DNA of 64,000 nt from Ceratodon purpureus (Eukaryota > Streptophyta > Bryopsida > Pseudoditrichales > Ditrichaceae): assembly GCA_014871385.1 (NCBI GenBank), contig CM026429.1, positions 9,419,075 through 9,483,074 of the forward strand, written 5' to 3'. The translations under genes and the position numbers were made by a program. Under the pieces are notes generated by a model. It searched no databases, had not been told where the DNA came from, and was given only the letters and a program-made list of their open reading frames with translations. Positions 23,094-37,360 of this stretch are shown here, in pieces; position 1 is the first letter of the stretch, and every line of letters begins with the position of its first letter.

Positions 23094-26000
23094 GTGGGGT
23101 GATCGGATGCAATTGTGGGGCAGGTGCCAGGTTTGGTTGTGAATTGGCAGCTATGGTGCTGAGAAGAAATATTTTTAGGGTGATTTCAGTGAATTTAGCG
23201 TCTTTTCCTTCTTCGGCTGCAGCGTGTGCCCAGAGGTTGGGATTGTATAAATACAGGTAGTTCCTGTTATGAGATGGATGTTTCTTTTACTAAGGAACCA
23301 TCATTACATTAATTGCATGTGCGAGGAGTCAATTATTGGAATGGTTTTATTGAATGTCATGATTTTTTAATTCAAATTATGAATATATAAGTTTTTTTTA
23401 ATTGGTAGGAAAATAGATCAATTGTAATATGAAGTTATTTAATTTATACTATTTACATGATCAAAATTAAAAATTTGATTGAGAGTTGGAGCCATTTTAT
23501 ACTATGATGGAGAAGTCCAACAATAATGAGCTCTAAAGAAATCGAGCAATGTGTCCAGTCAAAAACAAGGCTTTTCTTAATTTGGGTTATACTTTGGCCA
23601 AGATTTCTTTGGCGAAAAACTTCAAGCATGAATGAAAAAACAACATGGCATCCAAAATGGCAATATTTTGTAACGGAATGTAATCAAAGGACACATTGAT
23701 GAAGCAAACTCAAAATCTTCGAGAGGATAATTGATCTCTAAGAAAAACTATACCTTCTTTAAAAGAAAAAACGCCTGAAAGTGAATTATCAAGGAAACAT
23801 GATGAATATGAGCAATAACATGCACCCTTGATCCTTTTACAACTTCTTTGAATGATAAGAGTTTTTGCTACCTCTAAAATTTGGTGCATAAATAAGTAAC
23901 ATCGTGTACATCACATTAATATAAAACCACCAACTTATGTAGTGCAATATATTTAACAAAGAGAAGTAAAAGTCTATTGATCCCGTTTGAATATTATTAC
24001 CAAAATATATATATCTTACTTCAAACTATGTAACCTTATATATAATCCAACATATAAATAATGAGATTGTGGAGGGCAGGTTCTTTGTCGCCTACAATGA
24101 TATAACCCAATACTTCATTGTAAGAATTGTTTTTTACAACAATTATGTCAATTACTTGTATAAAAACTCTTAAAGATAGTAAAAGGGTATTATAAAAAAA
24201 ATCGAGCTTTTTCTACTTGTGGAAAAGTGATTTGTATGATCATAAAATTTTTAGAATTTTGATAAAAAATAGAGTTATATTTCCACATAGCTCCTGTAAT
24301 CCCATATATCTACATTTTTTTTCAAAAATTACATTGAAAATTGACATCGTAGAAACTTGCCCGAAATCCCAACTGATTATGGAACTAACTAATGACTATA
24401 TTTTAAATCTATCTTATTTTTAATCAGTGCCATATGATCCCCAAAGGACAACATGCTATAACAAAGATTCATTATAAAATACAGGTAGAATAATAGATCA
24501 TAAGTGGACGTCGAAATCAAACTAAGTGGAACAGAGCCAGCCCAACACACCCCATCCCAGCTGCCATGTCCCATGGCGATGCAGACCGCGTACCAACATG
24601 AAAGGGATGGCCATGGCCCATGGGGCACCGCATCACCCCATGCATGCCATGCCCACGTGGCACGGAACCCAAACTAAAGGAAGGGGGATAAGAATGATAG
24701 GTTTGTGGGGGGCAGCCTCTCTGTCGCCCCCTCAGGAGGCAGCTACAGCCTCCAAAATCCTCCTCCCCTGTACATTTTAAGTGAAATATAATTAAAAAAT
24801 GTTCATCACAAGATTGGTGCTAAAAACAACACTCAATTCACTCTCTTTTTTGGTATTATTTTTTATTATTTGGGAATTTTATTTGTAAACTTGGTGAATA
24901 AGTTTACAATATTTTAGGACTCCTCCCCGTTAGTAATTTTCTGTCCAAGCTGTTGGTTGCCGAAAAGTATATCTATTGATCGTTCTACCTTGCGTTTTGT
25001 ATAAATTCATTGAGTGCAACAGGGTAGGATGCATTGCTGGATTTAAAGTTGCACTTGAGAGTTGGGGGCAAAAGAGAGTTGTTGTAGGGAAAATCCTCGG
25101 TCATCATTCTGCTACTGGTTGAGGAGCCGGATGATGAGAATGAAGATTTTCGCTCTCACTTTCATGTATGTTTGTAAATGTTGTATGTCGAAAGTCCTTT
25201 GGTTGTTACTATTGATTCAAATGCTGCGAAAACCAATGTATGTTCTCCAATCATTTTGCAGCACACCAAAGTTGGGATAGTGAGTTCTATTCCATCCATC
25301 AAGTACACTGTTAAAACATATCTTCTATTTTTCCCTTTTTCCCTTTTTTTTCCCCCTTTTTTTGAATATTGGGAAGCTTCAGTTTCCATATTTGATTTAG
25401 AATTTATGTTCTGGTTACAAAATGAGATTTTGTTTTTACACAAAAATTGCACACTTTAATTAGATGAGTTTGCAAAATAAACACTTGTAAAAATTAGTAA
25501 GCTATAACATTAAGAGTTTATTATGGCATGATATGCTATAAATTAGTTAAACTCACCCATCTCCCTTACACATGGCTTCTTGGTAGTTACTCCAAATTTG
25601 AAGTTTAATTTACTTGAGGCTTGGTGCCAATTTAATGACCATTTGATCTAAGTTAACCTACATCTAAGGTCCCAAATAAATGGACTAACAAGGCTGTTTA
25701 TTTATATAAGCTTTATATATAATCAACAACTGAATCTCTACATACTTCTATGAGGTTATAAAACCATATAATTTTCTTTAGCACATGCTTATTTTGAATA
25801 CTTTGAAAACAATTTTAGCTTACTACATGTATGTGAAATTTTTAGAACTTGTAATGTTATTCGTCTGCTTTGAAAGTAATCATAGCTTGCTACATGTGTG
25901 TAAGAGACTTTTAAAGCCAGTGAGGTATATGATGGTTCGGAATTAAAGCAGAGTGCACATGGCTGGTGGAACTATGAGTCATGTCTTCTGATTTATGATT

Positions 26001-27110
26001 GCAACTGGACTCTTTCATCTCTTCTTTTGATTTGAATGCATGGTGTAGGATTTTAATTTTCTTGTACTTGCAATAACAAGTTGTAAAGGAATGTTGACAC
26101 CTTGTCTACAAATATAATTCTAAGTGTTATATTGATTGTGATTATAGAAATAGATGACGTCCTTTACCTCTGGTTTTCTTTTTACTTTCCCACACCAGCA
26201 TTCAAAGGATGAAAAGATTCCTAAAGATCTAAACTATTTTGTGTTTGATATTATATGGTCAAATAAAATATTTTCATATTTTTGGATTGTTTTAACATGC
26301 ACTACTATGCTCTCACTAATATGTTGCTTGATGTTGTTTTCGAGGAGGGCTCAATGCCATTAAGTTGGTAATTTGAAACTACAAGAGATTTTTTTGTGAT
26401 ATAGTATGCTATGGCTAGTGTGTTGACTGGGAATCTTTTTGTTGAAAAGTACTTTAGAACTAAATTGGTTATTTGGTACTACATGAATGATTTGCATTCA
26501 TTTGATATGTTTAAGATTAAGAATGAGATGAATTAGAGTGAATTTTTGTGAGAGTTGTGATAAAAGCTGTCTTGCAAAGGGATGTCTTGCTTGCCTACTT
26601 TTAGGGGTGGGGAAGTTTCTTCCCATCTTTCTTTGTCTCAGCTAGATAACAAGATGTGTCAATCACCTCCAAAAAATTAAAAATGGAAAATTTTCTTTTG
26701 ATGTTTACAAGTTGGATCAATGGTACAAAGCTTTTGGGTTTATTGAATTTATTTTAAAAACATCTTTGATATTAAAATTTTATTAATGAAAAAACTCCAT
26801 ATTCTGAGTAGAAAATATTTTGAGTAGGAAATATTCTTAACAAGCATTTAACTTTTAAAAGACGAACTTTGTAACCTACAATCAAAATTCAAAAACGATA
26901 ATTTACAATGTTCTCTAAAACTTAAATTGCATGCAACTATATATTCCTTAAACAAACCAAATTTAACACAAAGTTATCCATTTATGACTAAGTAGAAGAC
27001 TACAGATTAATAACTCAAAATATGTTTCACATCCATCTTAACTTATGAATAAGATTTCACAAATTTATATTCACGCCCGTCCCTTCGGGGTCAGAGTTCT
27101 TCTTCTCCTC
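23094..27110. other. Intergenic, AT-rich, with one GC-rich patch
   Basis: Mostly A/T with no recognisable exons. A GC-rich patch at about 24525-24775 contains repeated words such as catggcccatgg and gccatgcccac; it has no clear ends. A plus-strand TATA-like tataaata lies at 23247-23254 with no gene downstream that I can identify. Confidence 0.4.
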
Positions 27111-27668
27111 TTAACCCTTTAAGGTCCCAATCCATCACCGATTTCAAAAATATGTTTTAAAATGTTTGATGATTCACAAAAATCGAGTGGATATACAAGC
27201 AATAGTTATAAATCTCAATGTGGATATCACATCTGTACGGTTGGATTTATAAAAAAAGTCATTAATATTTTTAAATTAGTTTTGCAAGGTTTTCTTTTGA
27301 AATTCAAATAAAAATCCCAAGTAAATAATTTGTTATTTTTTATTTATATTTATTTTTAATGAATTTGGAATAACATGTATTATGTGATGGTATAATTTCT
27401 ATAATTTAATTCCACTTATTTTGGAACATCGTATTTAAGATCTCACTTTTTGAACTAAGGATGAAACTTGACACAAACCAATTCCATGGATTTTCAAAAA
27501 ATCACAAGATCTTATCTTGAAAAATCCACAGTGTGCAAATGGTAGTCAACTAACACAAGAATTTGAGAAAAAATAAAAACAGGTGAAAAACATCCAACAC
27601 CATAGAAATTGGGCTGCTGAAAGTCATCCAACATCCTGAATCTCGACGCTGGAGCATTAAAGGGTTAA
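27111..27668. mobile_element. TTAA-flanked MITE, piggyBac-like ends
   Basis: The left end ttaaccctttaa (27111-27122) is the exact reverse complement of the right end ttaaagggttaa (27657-27668). 558 bp, non-coding. The interior phrase gtacggttggattt near 27235 resembles the conserved interior motif of the other TTAA elements. Confidence 0.55.
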
Positions 27669-30600
27669 ATGGGTAATTACATTGAAATAAACCCACTTGA
27701 GAAAACAAGCAGTCCCTCATTTTTTTTACTGTTCAAGAATGTATAATTTTCCGAGTCAGAAAACAACTGAAAAAAAAGCACACATTATGCAGAGAAAAGA
27801 GTATTCCAAGTGTGGGGTGTAGAAACACATCTGCATGATTCGGGGACGACACTCATAAGGTCATCATCAAAAAATGACCCGCTGGTCACTTTGCAGTCCT
27901 TTTGCAGAGCTTTAGCCCTTGCACAGAACTGGTGCATGCTTCAAATTGTTGCAGATGCTCTCACTGGGCCCTTCGAGTTTACACGAATTTGAGATTGGAA
28001 GAATTCAAATAACATTGGGGTTTGTACAGGTCCGTTTGTTCGTTCACACCATGAGGTATGTGCAACTCTAGTTGAAGGGTACTCTGGTAAAGATTGTGTG
28101 GATAAATACGTGTATAGACATCCAATTTCAACAATTATCCATTTGACTATGTAATGTTTTTAGAGCTGCCTCATTTAACAATCTCTTAAGTACAATTACA
28201 ATCTCAAAGAACATATATGAGGGGCTTATTGATTTCATCAATTGTTCCAAATTTGGTAGTTTTTTTAATACTTGATTTTTTTGGGTTGCAATATGGTACC
28301 TTCCATTCTTGGATGAATATATTTACATATGAATTTCAATGATGAAATTGATAGATGATTTCTTTTTAATTGCCACCCACCACATTGCTTGATAATATGG
28401 CCCCAATTGCGTAGTGTTTTTTTTTAAATGAAATATTGCTACTAGCGGAAGTGGTTGATATTGCATGAATCACCGTGTTGAGCACTACACATGGTGCAGC
28501 AAATACTGTCCATGAGGGTATTTACACCTGGGGGTACACCTTGCACCATGTTATGGTTGTCAATGTCAAAATGCTCGAGAGAGCCAGCAAGTTAGTGTGA
28601 AATGAAGTGTTCAGATGTGTGCACTTATGCTTGTTGTTCACATCCGAAAGCTTGGAGGACGAGGAAACATTGATGGCTCCATGTGCTCCCTGGCAAGGCC
28701 CTCACCAACACTATGTATTTGACCCCACCCTATGCCCTCTGGAAGAATGTTCGGGAATCCTCATCTTCAATGTAGGTTTTAAAAAACAAATAAAATTATT
28801 ATTATTATTTTTTACTTTTTATTTCTTTGTCAAAAGAAGACAGACTTTGTGTGGGCATGCTGTGCAGGTGTTCTGAAGAGAGTTTGTAAGAGTATCAGAA
28901 TACCTACTTCGGCTGGAGTAAGAAGCTTCTTATATTATAAATATTTATGAAAATATTTTTCATTTGTAATCATTTGAAAAGGGAACAAAATTTCAGTGGT
29001 TTCATATGTTTTTGAAGCTAATAAGGATGCAATACCTAGTTTAAAGAGAATTCTAAAAAAACATGTTGATTCCAAAATTATTTGTGAGAATAGGACAAAT
29101 TATTTATAGTGAATTTAGTTATTTCTTAAGTTATACGATTTAATTTTTAGTAAAATTTCTCAAAAAATATATAATTATTTTTAGAGAGTCCCGAATTTAT
29201 TTTTCAATATAAATAAATATGTATGTGGTGGAGGATGACATATTTATGGTGCTAAGGTATGAATCATCATCATATATAATAATGAGGGCAATAATATAAA
29301 ATTAGGTACAGCTAAAATGGACATGATAATATCATGCATTTGAAGGTTAATTATCAAAATGGAAGATCATAGACAAGATTATTTTAGATTCTATTTAAAC
29401 CATTTTGTAAGCAAACAATAAGATGTCAAATGGTTTGGTTCTTCAAAGAAAGTATCTTAGGTAGAAATATCAATATGGGAGTTATCTCAAATGACATCCA
29501 CACGTATTTGAATTGAAAAATGAAAAAAACTCATCTAAGGTTTTATTTTTATTTTTAAAAGGACGTTATAAGTATAGAAATGTAAATTTAATCTTAATAC
29601 AACTTGTACCAACATGTTGAAATAGACATAGTAAAGCTTCAAACATGGGTTGAACTTCTAAAAGATTACTGTCTCTTTGATAAGCAATTGAGATTTTGGG
29701 TGTTATAAGAGCTTTGTGCCAATATAATTTTGATATTTTAATGGGTCTCTAAAAAAATGTTTTAGCCCTTCAAGTCATTTTTTCCTTGATAAAGGGCAAC
29801 TTCATTTTTGCTATATCCTTCTATTATCTCTGAATTCTTTTCTACAGCTATCTGACATGATTGCCTTGGCAATTGTAAAAGCAAACCTAGTCCGTAGTAA
29901 ATGACCTTAAACCTAGAAGATGATGGAAAGGGGCACCCACTGTTTCCGTCGGGGGGCCTACAGATTGACAGTTTGATTTCGATCGGCTATAAAATTTCAC
30001 CTTTACCGGATGGAAACCCGGGCAATGGGTTGCGAAAAGAAACTCGTCACCTTTTGCGCAGATTGCAAAAAATAATTCATGTGTCTCAAAAAAATAAAAA
30101 AATAAAAAATAAAATCTCATTCCATGAAGAGTCAAAGTGTTCTCATCCTTTTTTAGTTAGAATGCAAGATTTTTTCCTTTTCTTTTTATCACATGAAAAG
30201 TGCAGACTTTGTTCATTTGTTCAATTTATCATATATCTTTCATGCGAATTTGCAAATCACATCACATTCACCTAATGAAAACCCACCATGAATCATATCA
30301 ATTCGTTTAACTCTCTCCACATACACAAGCAACTTTCATTCCCCTACAATCTAGTCAGTCAAACAAGCAGAGTCCGTGCGGAACGAGTCAAACAACAGAG
30401 AAGGGTGTGGCAGCCAAGAGGCAGTGTAAAAAATATTACAATCCAATCCGCTGGAGAGAATTGCATAGTTTCATGTGAGAGTGGGATTTCCCATCAAGTA
30501 CAGTAGGGCCCCATGGGCAGTGAAGTGTTGTGGGGCCTATTTGCGGATACAGTTTGATTGTGCACCAGGAAATAGAATAGCACACTGTAGACAACTTCAG

Positions 30601-31250
30601 AAGGCCAAATGCTATTAAATTAGGCAACTGGGGAAGTACAGTACTCCCCAGGCACCAAGTACACTACACTACACCCTCGGTCTTCCTATACTGTTATGAT
30701 AGAGTTAGTCAACCTGCAGGCCCCACAGCAGCAGCAGCAGCTGGGGTGGGTGGAGAACGGAACAGAACCGATGGTTCCATGATTTGGGCATAGTGTGTGT
30801 AACAGTGTGGGTGATGTGTAGAACTCACGGTTCTGCACCCGATGTAAAACGGGTGAGCCTTGGTTTACGTAGCTTTGGTGTTGCGGAATGATGGGAGTTT
30901 GCGGAAGGTATGTGCAACTCGGTAGCAATACTTGCAATTGTGGAAACAAACAATGAAAGTAAGTGATACAATTTTTTATTTATTTATAGAAGGACCTTGA
31001 ATGGATGCAAGAGTGTTCTGAAACATCATGCTTGACATTCTATGTTGATGAAGAAGCAGTTTGGTTCCTACAGAGGGTTTGGTGTGAAGAAAGTTCCATG
31101 TGTATTCACTTTGTTCAAAGAAATCTATGGATGTTCCAAATCTTCTTAAGATAATTCAAAGTACAATGGGTGGCCGAATAACCTTCCTTTAGTAGTTATA
31201 TTACACCTTTAGTTTTTTGAATGTGGGATGCAATAGAATGGTATGTTCAA
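27669..31250. other. Intergenic, AT-rich, nothing recognised
   Basis: Scattered short open frames without domains. A (cag)n run of five units lies near 30729-30743. A slightly GC-rich patch at about 29885-30065 has no recognisable content. Confidence 0.45.
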
Positions 31251-32176
31251 TTAACCCCTAAAAATCCAGCCGTTTTTGGAAGCTCCAAGTTCCAAAACTG
31301 TCATTTTTGACCACTTTGTGGGAATGACGGTTTGGACCAGTTTGTTTTACTTTCATTAGACATCTAACCGTAAGATCTTGTACTTTACCCTCTTTAGAAG
31401 TACTGATGAAATTTTCAACCGTTAGATGTTTACCATTTGTGAGATTATAATGTTCAAAGTTTCAGCAAAAGTTTTTTTTGGTATTAACCGAACAACATAG
31501 GGTAATGGTGAAAATGGGGACTTGATGTTCATTATCCCAAACATTTTGCTCATATTTTTTTCCATGTAGGTAATCAAGTTGGGTACCTCCATGCAAAATT
31601 TTAGAGACTTATTCCTTTTTTAGGACATGCATAAAAATTATTTTCTAGAAGTGGGTCTAAAAATGTTGATAACGTAAAACATGTATGACGTTACATATAA
31701 TTGGTTTCAGAAAAATCTAAACGGTGGTTAGGTGCTTTTATACATTTTTTATTTTTGGGCAAAATTATTTTTAAAAAAGTTCAAAATCTCAAATTTTGAC
31801 GAATTTTGAAAGAAATAATTAAAAAATTTGAAGCTTGTCTTTGTAATTTTTGGAGGCTGCCCTTGTAAAATTGGTTTATTTTTAGACTTGGGTCTCTTTG
31901 GAATTTGAGTGGTGGTTTCGTTATGAAAATATTTCAAGAAAAAAAAAAAAAAAAAAACCCTAATTTTAAGCTGCCCGTTTTGGACTTGAAACCTAAAATT
32001 TTTAGATGAAGGTCCTAAAATTGGGATTTGGCTTTGAAAATTTTACCACATACACTTTGCAGTATAGGGAGCATCCAATGAAAATCTTAGGCAAAAATAT
32101 GAATTTTAACCCCTTCATCTTGGCTGCCCAAAATAGCAAAAACCCATTTCAGCTTTCCTGGATTTTTAGGGGTTAA
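31251..32176. mobile_element. TTAA-flanked MITE, piggyBac-like ends
   Basis: The left end ttaacccctaaaaatccag (31251-31269) is the exact reverse complement of 32158-32176. 926 bp, non-coding, with an 18-base-class A-run near 31940. The interior motif acatctaaccgtaagatctt at 31360-31379 matches 10703-10722 in reverse orientation, so the two copies belong to one family inserted in opposite directions. Confidence 0.7.
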
Positions 32177-35100
32177 GATAGTTAATGCTAAATATGTTTA
32201 GAATGATGATGTAATCTCCCATTTATATTTTTTGAAATAATAGACTTATAAAGCTTATAATTGATTTTTTTGAAGCAAAACAACGTTTAATAAATTTTTG
32301 TAAGTTTTGGGACCAAAAATAAGACCTTGAGCAAGAGTTTGGGTCCTCCAGTAATGGGAATGTAGATGTACATGTTCATTTTTAATGCATTCTTTGTAAC
32401 TTCTAGGTGTAGTTTAAATTTAAGTGGGGTTTTAACTTTAGACATTACAACTACTTTAAAATGCAAGAGCTACAAGTCTAGTTGTGAATTTACCAATACA
32501 TGATAAATACTCCTATTCTTAGACCACAAAACCTATTGTAGATGTAATAGTGCCTTGAATATTGTAAAAACTAACCATCTCGGGACCATCAAACCCATGA
32601 ACATTCTCAGGATAACTGCACAGTACAAAAGGGACCCTTGGCTCTGCCACTCTGTGCTGTGCTGGTCTGCACATGCTGGGGTAGCAGTTCAAAGGCAATT
32701 GATTTGACCCTAATTTCAGCCACATCAAAATTATTAGTCAGAAATTCTGCAACAGATCTCATGTTGAAGGTAGTCATGTGATTCAATATTGTCCAAGTCA
32801 TTGGCCTTGATAATTGACAGGGGCACATACATAAGGAGATATAGATTGGAAACTATCCGAACAAACAAAGAGCTACTTCATAGCTAGTAATTATGCATGG
32901 TTCCTTGTCCATGACAGTTGCGTCTTCTTTGGAGAGCATCAATAGGTGAAAAAGTTTACGATGCAGTGGTCCATACCTTTCTTGTCTGATTTTCATGTGG
33001 CATTGTGGCTTGTGAGTGACTGATAAGTAATGCAGTGAGCACTCTCCGAATACCGGATGCTCTGGCAGATATGCTGAATCAGTGGGGTTCAAATTCTATT
33101 AATACTCAGTATTGCACGTTTGAAGGTCTGCAACGCAGAACAATAGTAGTCTTGGTGTAAGTGAAATTTGCTCAGCACTAACTAACCCCTTGCAGTGACT
33201 GCAGGATGTTGCAGGCATTGTCTAGATGATAGGAGTCAGTTACTTTTAAAACAATTTATTGTGCAAATCGATAACCAAGTCTACAGTGTAGTATGAACAA
33301 GGATTGATATCTGCTCCTTTGACAGGTCTGTATCTCACTCGGAAAATACAATAGCTTCAGCAGTTGTTGGACCAAGTCGACCTTTGAAGCACCCCTGTTA
33401 GATTGAGTCCACTGATTTGAAATTTGCATCTTGTCGGCAAACAGCTTTTGCCTCTGACAGTCCTGACCTATATATTGATTCACTCGAGTCAGAACATGGA
33501 TTTCTTCTTCCTCACTGTTTCAACTTTCAAGGTTTTAGAATTCCATCGTGATTCAATACGAGTTCTACCTACACCAGTCCACCATCATCTTGATATCATT
33601 ATTGGCTTGAATGTGGTCACCAAGTACCAAAAGATCCAAAAACCCAGGGCGTAGAGAACGATGTAGTATTTCGCTGTGGGTTGGCAAACTCATAATGGAG
33701 TGAGTAGCCAGGCAACATAGGCATGACATCCGCAATCACTCTCACGGTCAAGTGATTTTCACACCTCTTTTCCAGTACAAAGGCCTCCAAGTGCTCATCC
33801 ACAATTTCGTCATAATTTAGCAAGCCTAATATCCAAGGCATAACACAAAAGCTACATCCATTATACCAGATATTGATCACAACATCATCTTGCATGGCAC
33901 ATACAAGATTTTTCTCACGGTAATTTACTTGCACTACAATTTCAGGCCCCACCATATCTGGTGTTATTAGTGTTCCAGTACTCTAGACCATTCTCCTTTC
34001 TGAATTATCAAAAGCTGACATTCCACTGTAAAAAGATAAAAGTACCTCAATCTTCTCAAGTCCTCACAAGTCGTCTCTCAGAGGGGGAGTACAAACCATA
34101 CCATAGTGCAGAAGTGTTCATTTTTTCTGCCATGGGTATCAGTTGTCAGCATATCTCAATCATACCAGGATGTGCACAAAACGTTCACAAACTTCAGAAA
34201 GGAAGGTTTACACCGGAGGAAGCATGCAGCTTTAGTACAATGTGACAATGTGTTCATTTCTTATGGCAGGTGAATATGGAAGAATTATCTCTGGTAAAAG
34301 AAACAGGTCCCAAAGTCAAGGCTTCTACTACTACTGACCTTTACACTTTCATGCACAGACTGTATGGCAGTTTCTCAGTTCACACTTGATACACCAACTT
34401 TCAGAACTCGACAAAATAACCAGCACAAGCTCTATCTGTGCAACAAAATCTGCTCTGCAATCAGAGACTCTACGTACAAGTCTGATTTGCATACCTGCTT
34501 TCATCTAACAAGTCTCTAAGTTGGATTACGAAGAGGTGACAGCTCCAAGATCCAGCAATAAAACATACTATACCAAAGGATTACGATGTGACTTCCCTTC
34601 CCAAACTTTTTCTTAAATTTGATGATACCGGCTCCAGCACCGGTAAGCGAGCCAAGCGTACGTTAACTGAGCGAATTTCAGATACACCAAGTGAGAGACT
34701 TAGGGTCAATCAGCTCAGGAGATCAAAATAGCAAACTACCAAAAATTTACCCTGCTGTCCTCTATAATTAAGTGGACAGCGATAACTGGAAGGGGTTGCA
34801 GTCACTCAGGCGAGAACTGCAACAAACACTCAGCTCAAACACATTCACACAACGGCAATATGACATGCAAGATACGCATAACTACAGCCCTAATAAGTAT
34901 TATGGGACGAGGGAAGCCTTTCGTATTTCAATTGCAGATGATCGAGGGGTAAGAAACCGTGAAGAGGCAGTGGAAAGACACCATAGTTGGATTTTGAAAA
35001 CAAAATCGCATTCATGTAGAAAGCACATAAAAGAACGCCTGATCGAGTGATTGGCAAAATGTTTATTGAAATAAGCTTCCATCGTTCTCTTTCCAATAAT

Positions 35101-37360
35101 CAGACTAATAGGCTACCAAGAAACAACAGCATCTTCAAGAGCTTCTACTCCAATGAAATGCAACATACAGATGTAATTGACAAATTAAACATGAGGAATG
35201 TATTTAAAATAGACGGCCATCGTGTACTCACATACTACCCAATTCACCAACATATTAAATTGATCTTGAGCATAACTGAAAGAATCCTTACCTCGACGTC
35301 TTTGCCAATACCGCACATAATGCTCCAATAAATTTGGCGGAGTATGAGCACGGATGTCGCAGGGTTGTCAATTATCGTGGTATCTCACGCGCACAATCTA
35401 GTACACGCATGTGACAATCATCCCCTCTGGTTATGAAAATATAGTGACAATCAAACCTAGAATTAAAAAAAATCACGTCATCAAAACTCCTAGTTTGAGG
35501 ATGGTTACTTCCAGATAAATTGAGCAGTAACAAGATTACCTACGTTCAGCCAGCTCGAAGTGCAGAAGACGTGCCTGAATGTGCTTCCTGGTACCACAAG
35601 ACTGGGAGCAATACATGATTCAAATGGGATAAACATAAGCAATGTATACGAAATCTCAATTACAAAGAAAGACCCTAAGCACTGTCTCAAAACATCAGCT
35701 CAATAAATCAAGTTCGTTATCTCTTGCACGTGTTTGCAAAACGGTGAAACTTCGCACAAGCTTCACACAAGCTCGTCTGTTTAATTTAGAAGTGTGATGT
35801 GTGAATTGTAGTGTTGGTGCCCGAGTTAGCTCATCGAAATCATGCAACCGACGAGACATCAAGATCCTCAAACTTAAATGGGACCTGTAAAGCAACATCG
35901 AATTACACGAGACGACTTGCAAATGGATTGTATTCTCAAGCAGAGGTTCCAAGCACTACTTGCAGGAAAAAAGTGCGTAAGGACAGCCAAGGTTGAGGGT
36001 AAATCCCACATACAGTAGTGCCGCGAAATTCACTCCTGGGTGATGTCGTCCTACAACACAGACAAAACATTACCTCGTAAGTGCAATGCTCCAGGCTCTT
36101 TAGTGGACCAAAGATGAGACTTCACCAAATACAGGCATGTTGCTACCATAAGACTAGATTGTACTAGATTGAACACTAGTTATCTAGGAAACTAATTGAC
36201 ATTAAGATGCAAAAACATTAGCCCACGACCCAATTACACAAAATACACCACAGAATGGACAGGTCGTGTTTTTGGAGGATTCACAGACCACACTGCAGCT
36301 ACAAAGCACTCGGTACCTGGCAAGCAACATCCGAACGGCCACCAAAAACGAGTCCCCCCAACAGAGGAACAAACGGAACGATACGTGGACATCATCATTA
36401 CAGCTGAACAAATCCTGTAACACTTTAGCTGGGAAAAACACACATATCACAGACCACTGCCCATTCACAGGCTACACGAATACACACGCCAGGAACCCTG
36501 GCACAAAGGTGTATCTAACGCATAGGCATGATCAGGAACAACTCCAAGCTTGAAAGGAAAATGGATAAACGTGAGGGGGGACAGAGATGTATTCACTACA
36601 ACGATGATATCCCATCACTGGCTGGTTGCAGTAAATGCTACGGAAAGCAAGGTACTGTACTGTACAGAATCCAGTAAAAGCAAGAAACGAAACCCCATAT
36701 CACGAGTGCGAAGCACCACAATATGAACACCAAATCGCTCAATAGATGACATACTGTGATTCACAGTAACTGACCACTAAGAAACCTTAGTAACAATATG
36801 TTCATGAAAGAGGAATATTGAAGTGACCATCAATTAAACATGCGTTACTAAAACAACACAATACAGCCTATATGATTCGCTCATTCATAACAGCTGAAAG
36901 GGATTATAGAAAAAACCACAACTACAGTTCAACATGACCTGGAAAATTACAGAAGGACTAAAACAGACGGGCAATTAATCCAAGTTAACGAAGCCCACTT
37001 CCGGACCAACACGAATTTAAAGTTTGAACGTTAAAACACTTTAGGCTGACCTCTGTCAAAAAATAAACTTAGGCACATTAAGATGTCTGAACGACTGCAA
37101 AATGGATACTCAACATTGAACTTCCTAAATTGGCCATAAATGGTACATTTCACAGGGGGCGCTAGCTTGCACCACAGTACAATAAAGCAAACAAGCTTGC
37201 TTGACTTGGAAAAAGCTGTTTTCCCCACCTGCAAGGATGATTGGTGTTGGCGCCCACCCAGCGGTTCATTAGAGTGCCAGCACAACTATTTCCCCCGCAT
37301 GCACTGTCTAATGTGCATCTCTACTCTTTGAGGCAGGCAACCCTTGCATCCCAGTATTTC
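32177..37360. other. Intergenic, moderate GC, no secure gene
   Basis: Downstream of the RRM gene on the minus strand, so its 3' UTR starts here. The minus-strand open frame 33617-33955 (112 residues, starting MVGPEIVVQVNYR) has a protein-like composition but no family I recognise and no linked exons. Several other short frames look like chance. Confidence 0.35.
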
